A DNA stretch of 64,000 bases, from NCBI GenBank assembly GCA_946902985.2, contig OX336389.2, positions 174,106,704-174,170,703 on the forward strand. Reading direction: 5' to 3'. The stretch is from Meconema thalassinum. Its lineage: Eukaryota; Arthropoda; Insecta; Orthoptera; Tettigoniidae. The notes under the pieces were generated by a model that had not been told where the DNA came from, ran no database searches, and saw only the letters and a program-made list of their open reading frames with translations. Shown in pieces: positions 46,129 through 56,731 of the stretch; the stretch's first letter is position 1; the number at the start of each line of letters is the position of its first letter. The position numbers and the translations under genes are program-made.

Positions 46129-46349
46129 CCAGCAAATTACAGTGAGCCTTGTTTAAAGATTTAGCGTGCCAAATTTCACTGTGCTCGGACGATTACCGTA
46201 AGTCGCGAGGGAAGCCCATTTAAACATTTCAATTTCGCGTGGCCACCATGTTAGTTCTGTGCTCATCAGGTTATTGAAAGCTACACAGATGAATTTATTT
46301 TGATAGCTTCTATCACCATACGAAACTTCAGTTTCATGGCTGTAGTCTG
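46129..46349 (-). repeat. Type A modular repeat fragment
   Basis: Has cgcgtggccaccatgttag and the ttcactgtgctcggacgatt phrase found in other type A copies. It continues the text left of the Transib element. Confidence 0.5.
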
Positions 46350-47709
46350 CAGGGTCTTTCATAAAGAATGAACCGATTTCGAAGGTTTATTGCGCAGTAC
46401 TCAAGCAACGCAGCGGAACGCGTCGCATATCGTTAGAAAGTGCATAGCCTCCCATTTCGATTAGTAGTCAGTCGAGTGTTCGGCCGCACGCCTTCCTTCC
46501 CTCAACCATAAAGTGCTATTTTTGAAGAAGCCATGTGATGGGTTTCAAAATTACTATCAGTTAACTTAGTTGTTAATACATAGACAACTTAGAAACCATT
46601 TCTGCAGTACGAAATACCGTAGGTAGAAAACGATACAAATTAAAAAGGTATAAAATCTCTGCCCTTATTAAGTTCCCATGCATTGTGAAGCTGACAAAAT
46701 AACAGGGGAAAATGACCTAGCTGTTCCGCCCCTTAAAACTCCAATAACTAACCAACACAACAACACTAGTACATGTTTCCAATAGTACTTGGAGCGTGTT
46801 ACACATCTTAATCCATGTGTTTTCAACTTAACTTTTTACATTACAATAGCCTAATGAGTTATTGTGACTGCTTTGTATTAATAATGCCATAACAGCAAAT
46901 GTTATCCCCCAAGCAGCATATAGCCTATTGTGAGTGTAGGCTACTGTGCTGCGACGCTGAACATGGAAATTGATGTGTAAGACTCCTTTTCGCGCATAAT
47001 TTTTAGTGATGAAGGAACCTTCCATATCAATGGCTGTGTCAATCGTCACAATGTTCGGTTTTGGTGAACCGAACACCCACATGCAACAATAGAGCACGAA
47101 CGAGATTCTCCAAAGATGTATGTTTTCTGTGCGATGAGTAATGTCAGGTTTTATGGCCCTTTCTTCATCCAGACCAACAGTCACAGGACAAAACTATCTC
47201 GAAATGTTACGAACCTGGCTCTTCCCATTGCTGCAAACACACTCATGTGACTTCAATTTCCAACAAGATGGAGCCCCACCCCATTGGAGCTTACCAGTGC
47301 GAGCATTTTTGAATGAAACAGTGCCTCAACGATGGATTGGTCGACACACTGCTCCAGACCGTGCTCTATTCGCATGGCTTCCCAGATCTCACTCATTATG
47401 ACTTCTTCCTGTGGGGATACGTCAAGAGCAATGTTTATATTCCGCCACTACCCACTACACTGAATGACCTTCAAGAGCGGACAACACGTGTGATCAACTC
47501 AGTGGATCGAGATATGCTGCAACGCGTTTGGGAGGAATTGTCCTATCGCCTTGATGTGGTCCGTGCTGCTGGTGGTGCTCATAGTTAACACTTGTAGGAC
47601 TAAACTTGAGCATCAGTCGAACTCATGAGTCTTGGTTGTAATCTTGTACTACTGACTGTTCGGGAAATATAGCTTGCTTAAATCGGTACATTCTTTATGA
47701 AATACCCTG
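46350..47709 (+). mobile_element. mariner/IS630-like transposon, decayed
   Basis: Ends cagggtctttcataaagaatg and its inverted partner (cattctttatgaaataccctg) bound 1,360 bp; a TA follows the right end, while the left flank is not TA. Inside, at 46690-46755, is a small retroposon-tail remnant (ccgccccttaaaactcc). Confidence 0.8.
46990..47588 (+). pseudogene. mariner/IS630-like transposase, frameshifted
   Basis: IFSDEGTFHINGCVNRHNVR carries the first catalytic Asp, followed by EHERDSPKMYVFCAMSN. After a frameshift near 47170 comes FNFQQDGAPPHWSLPVRAFL with the second Asp, and after another near 47375 comes PDLTHYDFFLWGYVKSNVYI with the third. The end is LDVVRAAGGAHS and a TAA near 47586. This FQQDGAPPHW / DFFLWGYVK type is widespread in insects and belongs to the Tc1/mariner (IS630) superfamily. 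The N-terminal DNA-binding region was not found. Inactive. Confidence 0.88.
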
Positions 47710-47712
47710 TAC

Positions 47713-48159
47713 TCCTAGATATTGAGAACAGGTAAAATATTTCTCAATGCCGCCATATTGAATTGTTTTATATGTAGGCCACAGAGTTTTGTACCAGTAG
47801 TGGTTCATTATTCAAACTTTCACTTCGATCACTTGATTAACACAAAATAAATAAAAACATAATTTAACATTTCGCACAGCCACCATATTGAATTTTTAAA
47901 AACAATTTAATTCACTTAGGTGCCAGTATATTAAGCGTTGCATAAAAATTGGCTGTGCGAAGTTGCACTGTGCTCGGAAGAACATATCACGAGAAATGTC
48001 TAATTAAATATTTTTACTTGGCATGGCCACCATGGTATATTTTTGCTTGTCGGGCTTTTGAGTGTCACATAGGTGATCTTATCGTAGTATCTTCTATTTC
48101 AGATCGATAGCAGTTATCGTTTTAGAGATATTGAAGACAGTGCACATTTCCGCCATGAT
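47713..48159. repeat. Type A modular repeat
   Basis: Modules with tgccgccatattgaatt, cacagccaccatattgaa and ggcatggccaccatgg recur at about 120-150-bp spacing. Non-coding. Confidence 0.55.
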
Positions 48160-48170
48160 GGATTAGTAAT

Positions 48171-48504
48171 GAAAATGAAAATCCACAGCCTGCTTCCAGT
48201 CTCCGACCGGGTCAGGAATGGAATGAATGAAGCCCCGATCTAACGGCGAGGATATGCACTGTGCCGGCTGCCGAGGCCTGACGCACTCCTCTGGGGCAAT
48301 GATTAAATGAATGACAGATGAAATGAAATGATAGTGGAGAGTGTTGCTGGAATGAAATTTTGACAGGGAAAACCGGAGTACCCGGAGAAAAACCTGTGTG
48401 CCTCCGTTTTGTCCAGCACAGATCTCACATGGAGTGACCGGGATTTGAACCACGGATCCAGCGGTGAGAGGCCGGCGTGCTGCCGCCTAAGCCACGGAGG
48501 CTTC
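48171..48504 (-). mobile_element. tRNA-derived SINE
   Basis: Minus-strand SINE with an exact 11-bp target duplication ggattagtaat (48160-48170 and 48505-48515). The head has tggcttaggcggcagcacg and the B box tggttcaaatcccgg; the tail is an atttcatttt run. From memory, close relatives are abundant in orthopteroid genomes. Confidence 0.9.
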
Positions 48505-48515
48505 GGATTAGTAAT

Positions 48516-50150
48516 AATTATCATAATTTGAAAAAGACAGTAGAGATTGGATGAGGTAGTAGGAAGTTCTTACCGAGTTTCATTGAAATCGTTCCACCTG
48601 TTAAGATTGCATTTGGGGGACACACACGCACGCGGGGGGAGGAGGGGGACGGGGGAAGGGAGGGGGAGGTGATCTCATAAGCCAAATTTTTAAGATGAAA
48701 ATAGAGTAAAAACAAGAAGTTCCGTAACGAACTAAAGAGCTTAGTTTTCTTAAAATTTAAGATTCATGCCAATGATTAATCGATATGGATCTATCTAGAA
48801 TAATGACGAAATTAAGTTGGTAATATCGAAATTTCAAATTAGTTCGAAATACTGTATGCCTGGCATAATGTAGCCTAATAGAGCACTACAGTTGGCAGCC
48901 CCGGTGACTGAATATATTCTTAGTTCCATCTCTTAAGGTACAGAATACAAAATTTGGTTGGAGTCCAATGAATAGCATGGACGTTACATGCAGTTAAACA
49001 TTGGATCTAACAGCGCGCGTAAAATCATGTTGGCAACAGTGTCATGCATGTATTGGTCAGAAATAATCTGAAATAATATGATCTATTGTTGTGCCAATTT
49101 TGAATGAAATCCATTAGTTAGTATAGAAGTTACATGCATTTTAAAATTGGACCTATCAGCAGGCTTAGAATCATGTTGGCAGCACTGACGTATATTAGTT
49201 ACTCCAAAGTAATCTAGAATGCCAGGTACTATACGTGTGCAAAGTTTAGAGCTATTGGCTTGCATTCTTTCTGATATATTGATATTAGGGTAACAAAAAT
49301 AGAGACAGCATTTATTAACAGTTGGCAGCCCTGGTTACTCTTAAGAATACGCATAGTCATAGCTGTTATGGTACACATAGCACATACGAAATTTGGTTGA
49401 AATCCAAATGATAGTATGGAAGTTACATGTATTTAAAGTTGGACCTCTCAGCAGGCTTAGAATCATGTTGGTAGCACTAACGTATATAAGTTACTCCAAA
49501 TTAATATAGAATGTCATGTACTATCGTCATGTACTATACGTGTGCATAGTTTAAAGCTGTCGGCTTGCATACTTTCTCATATATACTGGTATTTGGATAA
49601 AAGAAATTAAGAGCATTTTTTAACAGTTGGCAGCACTGGTGGTTCATAAGAATACGTTCAGTCATATCTGGTTATGTACACATACAACATACGAAATTTG
49701 GTTGAATTCCAATTGATAGTGTAGAAGTTATATGCATTTAAATATTGGACCTATCAGTAGGCTTATAATCATTTTGGCAACACTGCCATGTATGGCCTTC
49801 TGGAAATTAAACTGCAATATTACTATCTATATGTGTGCCGATTTTGAAATAGCTCCCATTCATACCTTCCAAGATATCCAACATGGAGCTCAAATTTCAA
49901 TTGCGATTTTTCAGCAGTTGGTAGCACTGACATCATTTTCAAATATGGCCGTGAGATATTCAGGTATAGATCTTTACTCCTACCAAATTTTATTTCGATT
50001 GCTCCAGCCGTTTAGGAGTTGATAGGGGGGGGGACACACACACAGCCAGCCAGCCAGACAGAAGGACAGACAGACAGACAGACACACATTTTCCCGGATC
50101 GATCTCATAAGACTACTTTTTCCTCATTTTTGCAAAATGTGAAAAGTAGG
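48516..50150 (-). repeat. Type A/B modular repeats
   Basis: 48540-48730 is the inverted start block of a modular repeat (gggggacacacacgcacg, ggtgatctcataagcc). 48850-50150 is type B: cagcactg modules at about 49035, 49175, 49475, 49640 and 49780. It ends in ggagttgatagggggggggac, a (GACA)n run and gatcgatctcataagac at about 50010-50120. Confidence 0.6.
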
Positions 50151-50266
50151 CTAATAAATAGTTCTTTATATCCAGATTTAATGTCTTTCAGGAGGGTCAA
50201 CACGATTGTACCCAATTGTAATGGGTGGTTCCTGATAACAAAATTACATGAGATTAAGAAATAAAC

Positions 50267-50310
50267 TTGGATGACCAGTATCGATCGTCTAGCGATCATC
50301 GTGAGGTCCA
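50267..50310 (-). ncRNA. Degenerate hammerhead-ribozyme-like motif
   Basis: Minus strand: the first core part is damaged (ctcacgatga instead of ctgatga). Stem II gatcg/cgatc is intact, GAAA is changed to gata, and ggtc followed by atcca remains. Probably inactive. Confidence 0.4.
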
Positions 50311-50718
50311 TTACACTTAGGCTGGTAAATCTAAGTCTACAAATATGGGTGATAGTATTTACAATATGTAGGCTACACGTATTTAGTTGCAGTAGTTAGT
50401 TAAACTAGCACAACTTGTCGATATTTCTTAGTAATAAGCGATTTTTTTAAAGATACTGAAAGTGGCGATTTACCTTGAAATTTGCTTGCTTGGTGTGATT
50501 ATGTGATTGTTGTTAAATGGTCAGGTTAGAGTGGATTGTATACTTAGCTGCTCGAGTGGAATGCGATCCGGATGCGAGCAGTTGACCTCGTCACTGTTTG
50601 CACTGAACTGGGAGGACTTTCCTGTGTACGAATATCTCTTATCTTCCTAGGCTTTCCCCCTCCCGCATTCCTACTATCACCCATATTTGTAGACATAGAT
50701 CGAATAGCCTGAGTGTAA

Positions 50719-50761
50719 TGGATCTGATGATGATCGCTGACGATCGAAATTGGTCATCCAA
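50719..50761 (+). ncRNA. Hammerhead-ribozyme-like motif
   Basis: Order seen: tggat, core ctgatga (50724-50730), stem II gatcg-ctga-cgatc, core gaaa (50746-50749), a tiny stem III, cleavage-type gtc, then atcca, which pairs with tggat as stem I. One extra T lies between ctgatga and stem II, which departs from the consensus, and here stem III lacks its C-G pair (attggtc). Confidence 0.5.
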
Positions 50762-50930
50762 GTGTATTTATTAATCTCATGTATTTTCTTTAAGGATTAG
50801 GGAACTACCCATTACAATTGGGTACAATTGTGCTGACCGACTAAAAAACATTCAATTTCGATTACTAAGGCAACACTGAAAAATGGCTTCAAACACCATA
50901 ACGTAGCTTTCTATTTAGAGCTACAATAAC

Positions 50931-51382
50931 GAAAGTTAGTAATAGGAAAGAACCACATTCAGGAGCCTAGGCGTACTATTAAAACATTAAAAATAATTAC
51001 TTACGATGTAATTGCGCACTTAACACGAAACTCGGTTAGAAAGTAGTACCATATAAAAATCCTCGCTACCAATTATCACACAGAATATAGCGCACAACTG
51101 CCATCTTGAACAGAGAGTATGAAAATAACTTCCTCTAATTTAGAGGTACAACGAAACACTGCTACAAGAGGGGTAGCATCAGTTGTAAGACTGTCAAACT
51201 GCACATGGTCACAGCCGCCATCTTGAAAATTTAAGGCATTAATATCGATAATCCACTATTGGAGTTACAATGCTGAAACGCAGCGAGTAGGTACTCCCAC
51301 GTCAGAGAAACCATAATGGTGCATATTACTTGACAGTGCACTGTATGAAGATGCCGTTAATATTTGACCAACTAGTATGCTT
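50931..51382. other. NUAK intron with faint type A modules
   Basis: Phrases aactgccatcttgaacag and acagccgccatcttgaaa (about 51100 and 51210) suggest type A repeat remnants. No gene. Confidence 0.4.
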
Positions 51383-51393
51383 TGTGATGTAGT

Positions 51394-51712
51394 AGTTTTT
51401 AATTTTCGTGTGGCCCCCTGATAGGCCGAGTGCAGGTCTTTCTAGTCGAGGCCCGTGGGCGATCTGCGTGCCGGGATGAGAGATGGAATGTATGAAGATG
51501 AATGAAATTGGGCAAGGATGTGGAAGGAAGCGGCCGTGGCCTGTCAGAAGGTATCGTCCCAGTATTTGTCTGGTGTTGAAATGGGAAACCACGGAAAACC
51601 ATTTCAAGGACGGCCGACGGTGGGGCTCGAACCCACGCGTCTACCGAATCCTCCGAGAGCTTGGCCCCATACCTAACGCTGCGCTTTAGCGAGCGTAGCC
51701 ACCGCTGTCGGC
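51394..51712 (-). mobile_element. tRNA-derived SINE
   Basis: Exact 11-bp target duplication tgtgatgtagt (51383-51393 and 51713-51723). Minus strand: a tRNA-like head with cgtgggttcgagccccacc as B box (about 51640-51622), a ttttccgtggtttcccattt body and an acgaaaattaaaa tail. Confidence 0.9.
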
Positions 51713-51723
51713 TGTGATGTAGT

Positions 51724-52403
51724 GATAAGCATTGTTAGCAGCAGCCCCCCCCCGAAGCCTCGAATTTAATTTATCTCCTCTTAAGGAATTTAATTCTGGT
51801 TTGAGGTAACTCATGCTGAAACGATAGACTCATGTGGTGTCAATTTTGAAGTCTTGTCCCAGCCAGTGGGTTACACGAGTTTACTTCCTTAGTTGGCCAC
51901 CTTAATTCAACGAAATTACACTGCATGCTAAGGACAAGCTAGAGCCCTGCGCGGATAAACAAAACGTTATCCGCATCCGCCCCGCATCTGCACGACTGTT
52001 CTCCGCATCCGCACGACTGTTCTCCGCATCTACTTACTGGCATTACAATAATAGTTTTATGTAGATAAAGCATAAAGTATTAAAGCAACACATTTAGACA
52101 TTTGAGGAGAAAGTCGTTCCCAGGCTATAAATCTATGGCATGTGCTATGCTTAAAATGAATGTTATACCGCCAGAATTGCAACCCTTTTCAGTTCGGAAT
52201 GTTAATTGAGGTTAATGGCATAATTTGAATGATATTAGCTTAAATCATCATCTTACATTTGTCATGAAAAACATATAACGGAAAAATATGGTATGACATA
52301 AACATCTGGGTTCTAGTAGTGATAAAAAACAAATTCGGATTGTAACTTATTCTCCGCAAATTTACTCCGAATATTATCCGCAGCTTATCCGCTATCCGCA
52401 CAG
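51724..52403. other. SINE-tail remnant and an ATCCGC-rich block
   Basis: 51750-51940 resembles the tail of the SINE at 54612 (gtcaattttgaagtcttg). From 51950, agccctgcgcggataa is mirrored by ttatccgcggataaccgc...cgcagggct at 54440-54480, so the two retroposons between may sit inside a hAT-like TIR element. Two ttctccgcatccgcacgac units lie near 51990-52030. No gene. Confidence 0.4.
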
Positions 52404-53413
52404 CCGTGCATGATGATGATGATGATGATGATAATTGTTGTTTTAAGGGGCCTAACGTCGAGCTTATCGGCCCCTGATAAAATGAAATGGCGTGAAATGA
52501 AAGGATGAAGATAAAAAACAGCTCACTGCTATGGATGAAACGAAAATGGTTTAGATAAAATAGACAGTGAGCCCCAACAATTATGCCTTATTTAGCAGGA
52601 AAAATACTTACAAAAAGGAACTCAGATGGAAACTACTCACCGAATGGAGAGCGGTAATACGTACATAAGGGAATTTCGAACGAAAATACTCACAAAAGGA
52701 ATAGATTGAAAAATACGCACAAAATGTAGGTTAAGTCCAAAATACGTGCAAAATGCAACGTACAGTCGAAATACTGACAATATGCAAGTGAAATCAAAAT
52801 ACTCACAAAATGCAAATGAGATTGAAAATACGCACAAAATGTAATTTAGATTCAAAATACCCACAAAATTGCAATTGAGACTTAACTACTTGAACAAAGC
52901 GGGGTAGGTTGAAAATACAAAAATGCAATTGAAATTCTAAATACTCACAAAAAGACTCCCCTGTATTGAAAGACTTATTAAAAAGCAATTTTGATTGGCA
53001 ATCCTTACAAAATGCAAGTGAGGTTGAAAAACACTCACAAAATGCAATTTAGATCGAAAAAAAAAACTTACAAAATGCAACGTAGATTAGGAATACCTAC
53101 AAAAAGGTGCGGGAATCTTAAAGAGAAAAGGAAATATAATAAAAAGAGAAGTGGAGAGGGGAGAGAGGAGAGGGTCCGCCCCAAAGGTAAGGGACAACAG
53201 GGGAAAACGGACCCAGCTCAGGAATCCCTCGGGGTCGCCAACTCCCGAACTCACCAGCCGGGAGCCCCTGAGGGTGTAGCATTATCTAGGTTGCACCAGA
53301 AGTGGTGGGGCTACATACACCCGGCCTCCTTAAGGGCCTTGAGCACAAGGCAGGAGGTAAAAGGAAAAAGAAAAAGAAGGCTGACCCCTCGCAGAAGGAG
53401 GGTATCAGAAAAG
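52404..53413 (-). mobile_element. Minisatellite-bearing retroposon, copy 1
   Basis: The left edge is (ATG)n, then gataattgttgttttaaggg and a gcctaacgtcgagcttatcg block. 52600-53105 is an array of about 29-bp units with core acttacaaaatgcaatt. The right side has gtgcgggaatcttaaagag and a purine-rich and GC-rich block. In minus orientation the (CAT)n forms a 3' tail. ccgtgca flanks copies 1 plus 2 (52404-52410 and 54392-54398). Confidence 0.7.
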
Positions 53414-54391
53414 ATGATGATGATGATGATGATGATGATAATTGTTGTTTTAAGGGGCCTAACATCTAGGTTATCGGCCCCTAATGATCTGGGTGATAGC
53501 GAAACTGAGAATGAAATGGAAACCAGAACGAAAATTATGTGAGACGGAAAATACGTACAAAGAGAAACTCAGATGGAAACAACTCACAATATGGTCTTAC
53601 AAAAGGGAATTTAGAACGAAAAGATTCACAAAAAGAATAGATGGAAAAAGACCCACAAAACGTAGGCGAGATTCAAAATACGTACAAAATGCAATGTAGC
53701 GTCGAAAGGTGCGGGAATCTTAAAGAGAAAAGGAAATATAATAAAAAGAGAAGTGGAGAGGGGAGAGAGGAGAGGGTCCGCCTCTGCAACTGAAGTTCAA
53801 AATACTTACAAAATGCAATTTAGATTTAAAATACGTGACAAAATGTAATTTAGATTCAAAATACCCACAAAATGCAATTTAGAATCAAAATAGGTGCAAA
53901 ATGCCCACCAAACAAAATGCAATTTAGATTCAAAATTCGTGCGAAATGCGATTTTGGTTGAAAATACTTACAAAATGCAATTGAAATTCAAAATACTCAC
54001 TAAAAGGCCCGGCCACCTGCATTGGAAGACTTACTAAAAAGCAATTTAGATTGTCAATCTTTACAAAATGCAACTGAAGTTGAAAACAATCGCAAGATGT
54101 AATTTAGATCGAAAAAACTTACAAAATGCAACGTAGATTCAAAATGCCTTAAACAATCGCTAAAAGGGAATTTAGATACACGGTGAACCAAGTAACAAAA
54201 ACAGTGCGGGAATCTTAAAGAGAAAAGGAAATATAAGGAAAAGAGGAGTGGAGAGGAGAGGAGAGGAGAGGAGAGGAGAGGAGCGGAGCGGAGCGGAGCG
54301 GAGAGGAGCGGAGAGGGGAGGGAGGAGAGGGTCCATCCCAAAGTTAAGGGACAAAAGGGGAAAACGGACCCAGCTCAGGAATCCCACCACA
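53414..54391 (-). mobile_element. Minisatellite-bearing retroposon, copy 2
   Basis: Head-to-tail with copy 1 and with the same parts: the (ATG)n end at 53414-53436, the ggggcctaacatctaggtt block, arrays at 53545-53700 and 53790-54190, and gtgcgggaatcttaaagag at both 53707 and 54204. A (GGAGA)n/(GGAGC)n run lies at 54248-54325. Confidence 0.65.
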
Positions 54392-54611
54392 CCGTGCAAA
54401 CTATAGTATGTCCGCATGGCAAAAAAATGTTGCGGATATCGGCGGGTTTATCCGCGGATAACCGCATTCACGCAGGGCTTTAGATATAATTATACCCATA
54501 CATTCAAGATAAATTAGTCTACATGTTCTTTACAGATCATCTTGTTTTCATAATCTCTTATTCCAAAGGGTGTTCAACACAAGTGGCAGAGCTACACCAA
54601 CTAAAATGATA

Positions 54612-54860
54612 AAATGGATGCCCCTCGTTGTAGTGGTAGGCTGTAGGGCTGTGAGTTGGCTGCCACCTGAAGACCCGAGTTCGATTATCTGTTCACGAAA
54701 TGTAATTATAGTTTGAGGTTGGAATGATATTACTGGCATCCAAGTCACCCAAGTGGTATCAATTTGGAAGTCTTGCACCAGGCCAAAGGGCTACACAGTT
54801 TTACTGACCTGGTGATGAAACCCATGTATTGCAATTGAACATTTTGCAAAGAATCCATGA
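54612..54860 (+). mobile_element. Possible tRNA-derived SINE
   Basis: Box A-like gtagtggtaggctgtaggg and B box cgagttcgattatc near 54680, then a body with gtatcaatttggaagtcttg, which resembles the remnant at 51.85 kb. Ends are not sharp. Confidence 0.55.
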
Positions 54861-55199
54861 ATTTGAAATGTTGTGACATTTAATTCCTTTTTCCGCAATG
54901 GGTGCCAAATTAGAATATTGATCCAGTCAGTGACTGTAAAAGAACAGTTTTCTGAAATTACTGGCGTATGTCTAATTACGGTACTCCACCCACAAAGGAA
55001 TTTCTTCAAATAGCATCTGGGTACTTTGCTGAAGTAATAAATGGCACTGTTCAGCAGGCAACACAGCAGGCTCTTGACGTTGGAAGGTAGACAAGTGGCA
55101 GAAGCAGTGTGGTCACCTTCATCTGGTTAGGTGATATAGGACATCTCCCACTATCGGAAAGTCACTTTCTTAAAATTACTAGTCTCAGGCCTTGCTTAC
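54861..55199. other. NUAK intron next to the glycine-loop exon
   Basis: No repeat or gene recognised apart from the donor site at its right edge. Confidence 0.4.
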
Positions 55200-55278
55200 C
55201 TCTTGTCCTGTTTCTTTGTTGATCCCCAGCTGCACTTTACCGTATGTGCCTTGTCCCAATTTTCTAATGATGTCAAAC
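55200..55278 (-). CDS. NUAK: NUAK-family kinase, glycine-rich loop exon
   Basis: A 79-bp exon with acceptor ttcctacag before 55278 and donor gtaagca after 55200. It encodes FDIIRKLGQGTYGKVQLGIN then KETGQE, preceded by one base of a codon from a further upstream exon. GQGTYGKV is the ATP-binding P-loop (GxGxxGxV). The next residues, VAIK, come from the exon at 36.5 kb. This is the most upstream exon seen; the initiator Met must lie to its right, beyond 55.3 kb and possibly outside the window. Confidence 0.95.
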
Positions 55279-56036
55279 CTGTAGGAAAAAAATCAGGAGT
55301 TAAATGTTATGTTTGACTAGAAGCAGTTGTTGTACCGCTAACCTCCATCCTCACTTCTTACATATGGTTCTTAAACACATGATTTAAAGCATTACAGTAA
55401 ATTTAATCACATGCCCATATCCTCTGACCATGCCTGCGACAAATATGTCTATTCCACTCCTTCAAGCTAAACTGCTATGAATAACTACTTATCAGCAGAA
55501 ACTGGTGAATAGTCTATATTGCCAATATTTTGCGAAGTATTTTTCATCTGTATATTTTGTTAGACAAAATGACAGAACAAATTGCACTTATCCGTTTTCA
55601 GCAAACTTCAGATCCATCATCAACAATTTTGTAATATTTTCCAAATTAAATACATATTTCGGCTGATGAAATACCTCGACATGTTCTCAAAGAATGTTTC
55701 TTTGCTATCTGACAGTATATTTCCCAAGCATGTGGAAGATTAATTATTATACCAGTTTTCAAATCAACAGTCAAACTTTAATACAAACAGTCCTGTGAAA
55801 TTTACAGCAAATTTCAGTCATTTCGTTCTCAGATTCCCATCACACATCTTCCCGAAAGAATACAAACAGGAAAGTTGGAAGGAGCCAGATGAGGTTGATA
55901 TTCACTGGATCCCAGATGGATTCGTCATTGCCACAATACCTCCAATGAGTTGCCCAATCATGTGATGTACTTTATAATTATTATTACTATTATTAGTATT
56001 ATTATTACTGTATAATGACATGTTACCATATCAATG
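55279..56036. other. NUAK intron, no gene recognised
   Basis: AT-rich. A (ATT)n-like run lies near 55976-56010. Confidence 0.4.
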
Positions 56037-56169
56037 TACAGGGTGTAACTAAATATGTGGGAATTCGATGAGGACCTGACAACAAGCAAAGCATGTCCGG
56101 TAAACATATGGAGTTTACGCGTTACAAGCATTGTTTGTGGTGTGCATAACACAGACGGCGGCACGATGC

Positions 56170-56731
56170 TAGTTGACATTTGTGGAGGGCACACAGGCCA
56201 CTTGTACGTTTCGTCGACTTTTCGTCGCTAATCAAGTCCAAACAATTGGGTAGGGCAGGCTGTTCCAAATCCACGAGTTTGAGTAAGCGTACACGCGAGT
56301 ACTCAGTTGGAGTGGAACTGGGGGGTGATAGCCAATACGTCACTGGGCGAAGGTCACAACAGAAGTCCATGCGCTTCCTGTCAGTCTTGATGAATCCACC
56401 GCGCAGTGACGGTAGCCCCCTCAGCAGAGCTGTATTGCATGTTGCAGGTTTAATCACGCAAGGTCGCGAGTACTCCGCTGCTCACTCGCGAACAACTCGG
56501 CTGGAACAGCCTGGGGCAGGGTGTCAGGGACTGACAGCGTGGTCTGCTCGTTCTCCCGATCTCAACCCATTATGGGGTCATTTAAATGCCATTGTGTATG
56601 CCACACCTATTCATAACGTGGACATGCTGCGTCAGCGAATAGAGCAAGGATGTCAGCAGATACGACAGACGCCGGAAATATGAGAGCGTGTGAGACAGCC
56701 AATGATGCGGCGCATAGACGCCTGCATTACA
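56170..56731 (+). pseudogene. mariner-superfamily transposase remnant
   Basis: In one frame TAWSARSPDLNPLWGHLNAI, VYATPIHNVDMLRQRIEQGC and QQIRQTPEI match the C-terminal part of an insect IS630/mariner-type transposase; after a shift RVRQPMMRRIDACI runs into the retroposon and the frame resumes past it (GSHFEHL-like, about 58020). Upstream, 56180-56520 is too damaged to read. The segment just after SPDLNPL is shorter than in relatives, suggesting a small deletion. Confidence 0.75.

Larger units (their letters stand above)
50155..50930. repeat. Inverted pair of hammerhead-bearing repeats
   Basis: About 190 bp at 50190-50375 (minus) and 50650-50850 (plus) are inverted copies of each other, about 280 bp apart. 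Both contain ...gatcgctgacgatcgaaa... cores. A third direct copy is at 63060-63280. Penelope-like elements carry such hammerhead motifs in their terminal repeats. Confidence 0.65.

Noticed and set aside
50010..50090. G-quadruplex or regulatory element at ggggggggg and (GACA)n
   Set aside because: It is part of the low-complexity start block of the modular repeats; no further support.
56122..56457. 111-codon minus-strand frame
   Set aside because: Antisense to a decayed transposase inside a TIR element; no domain.
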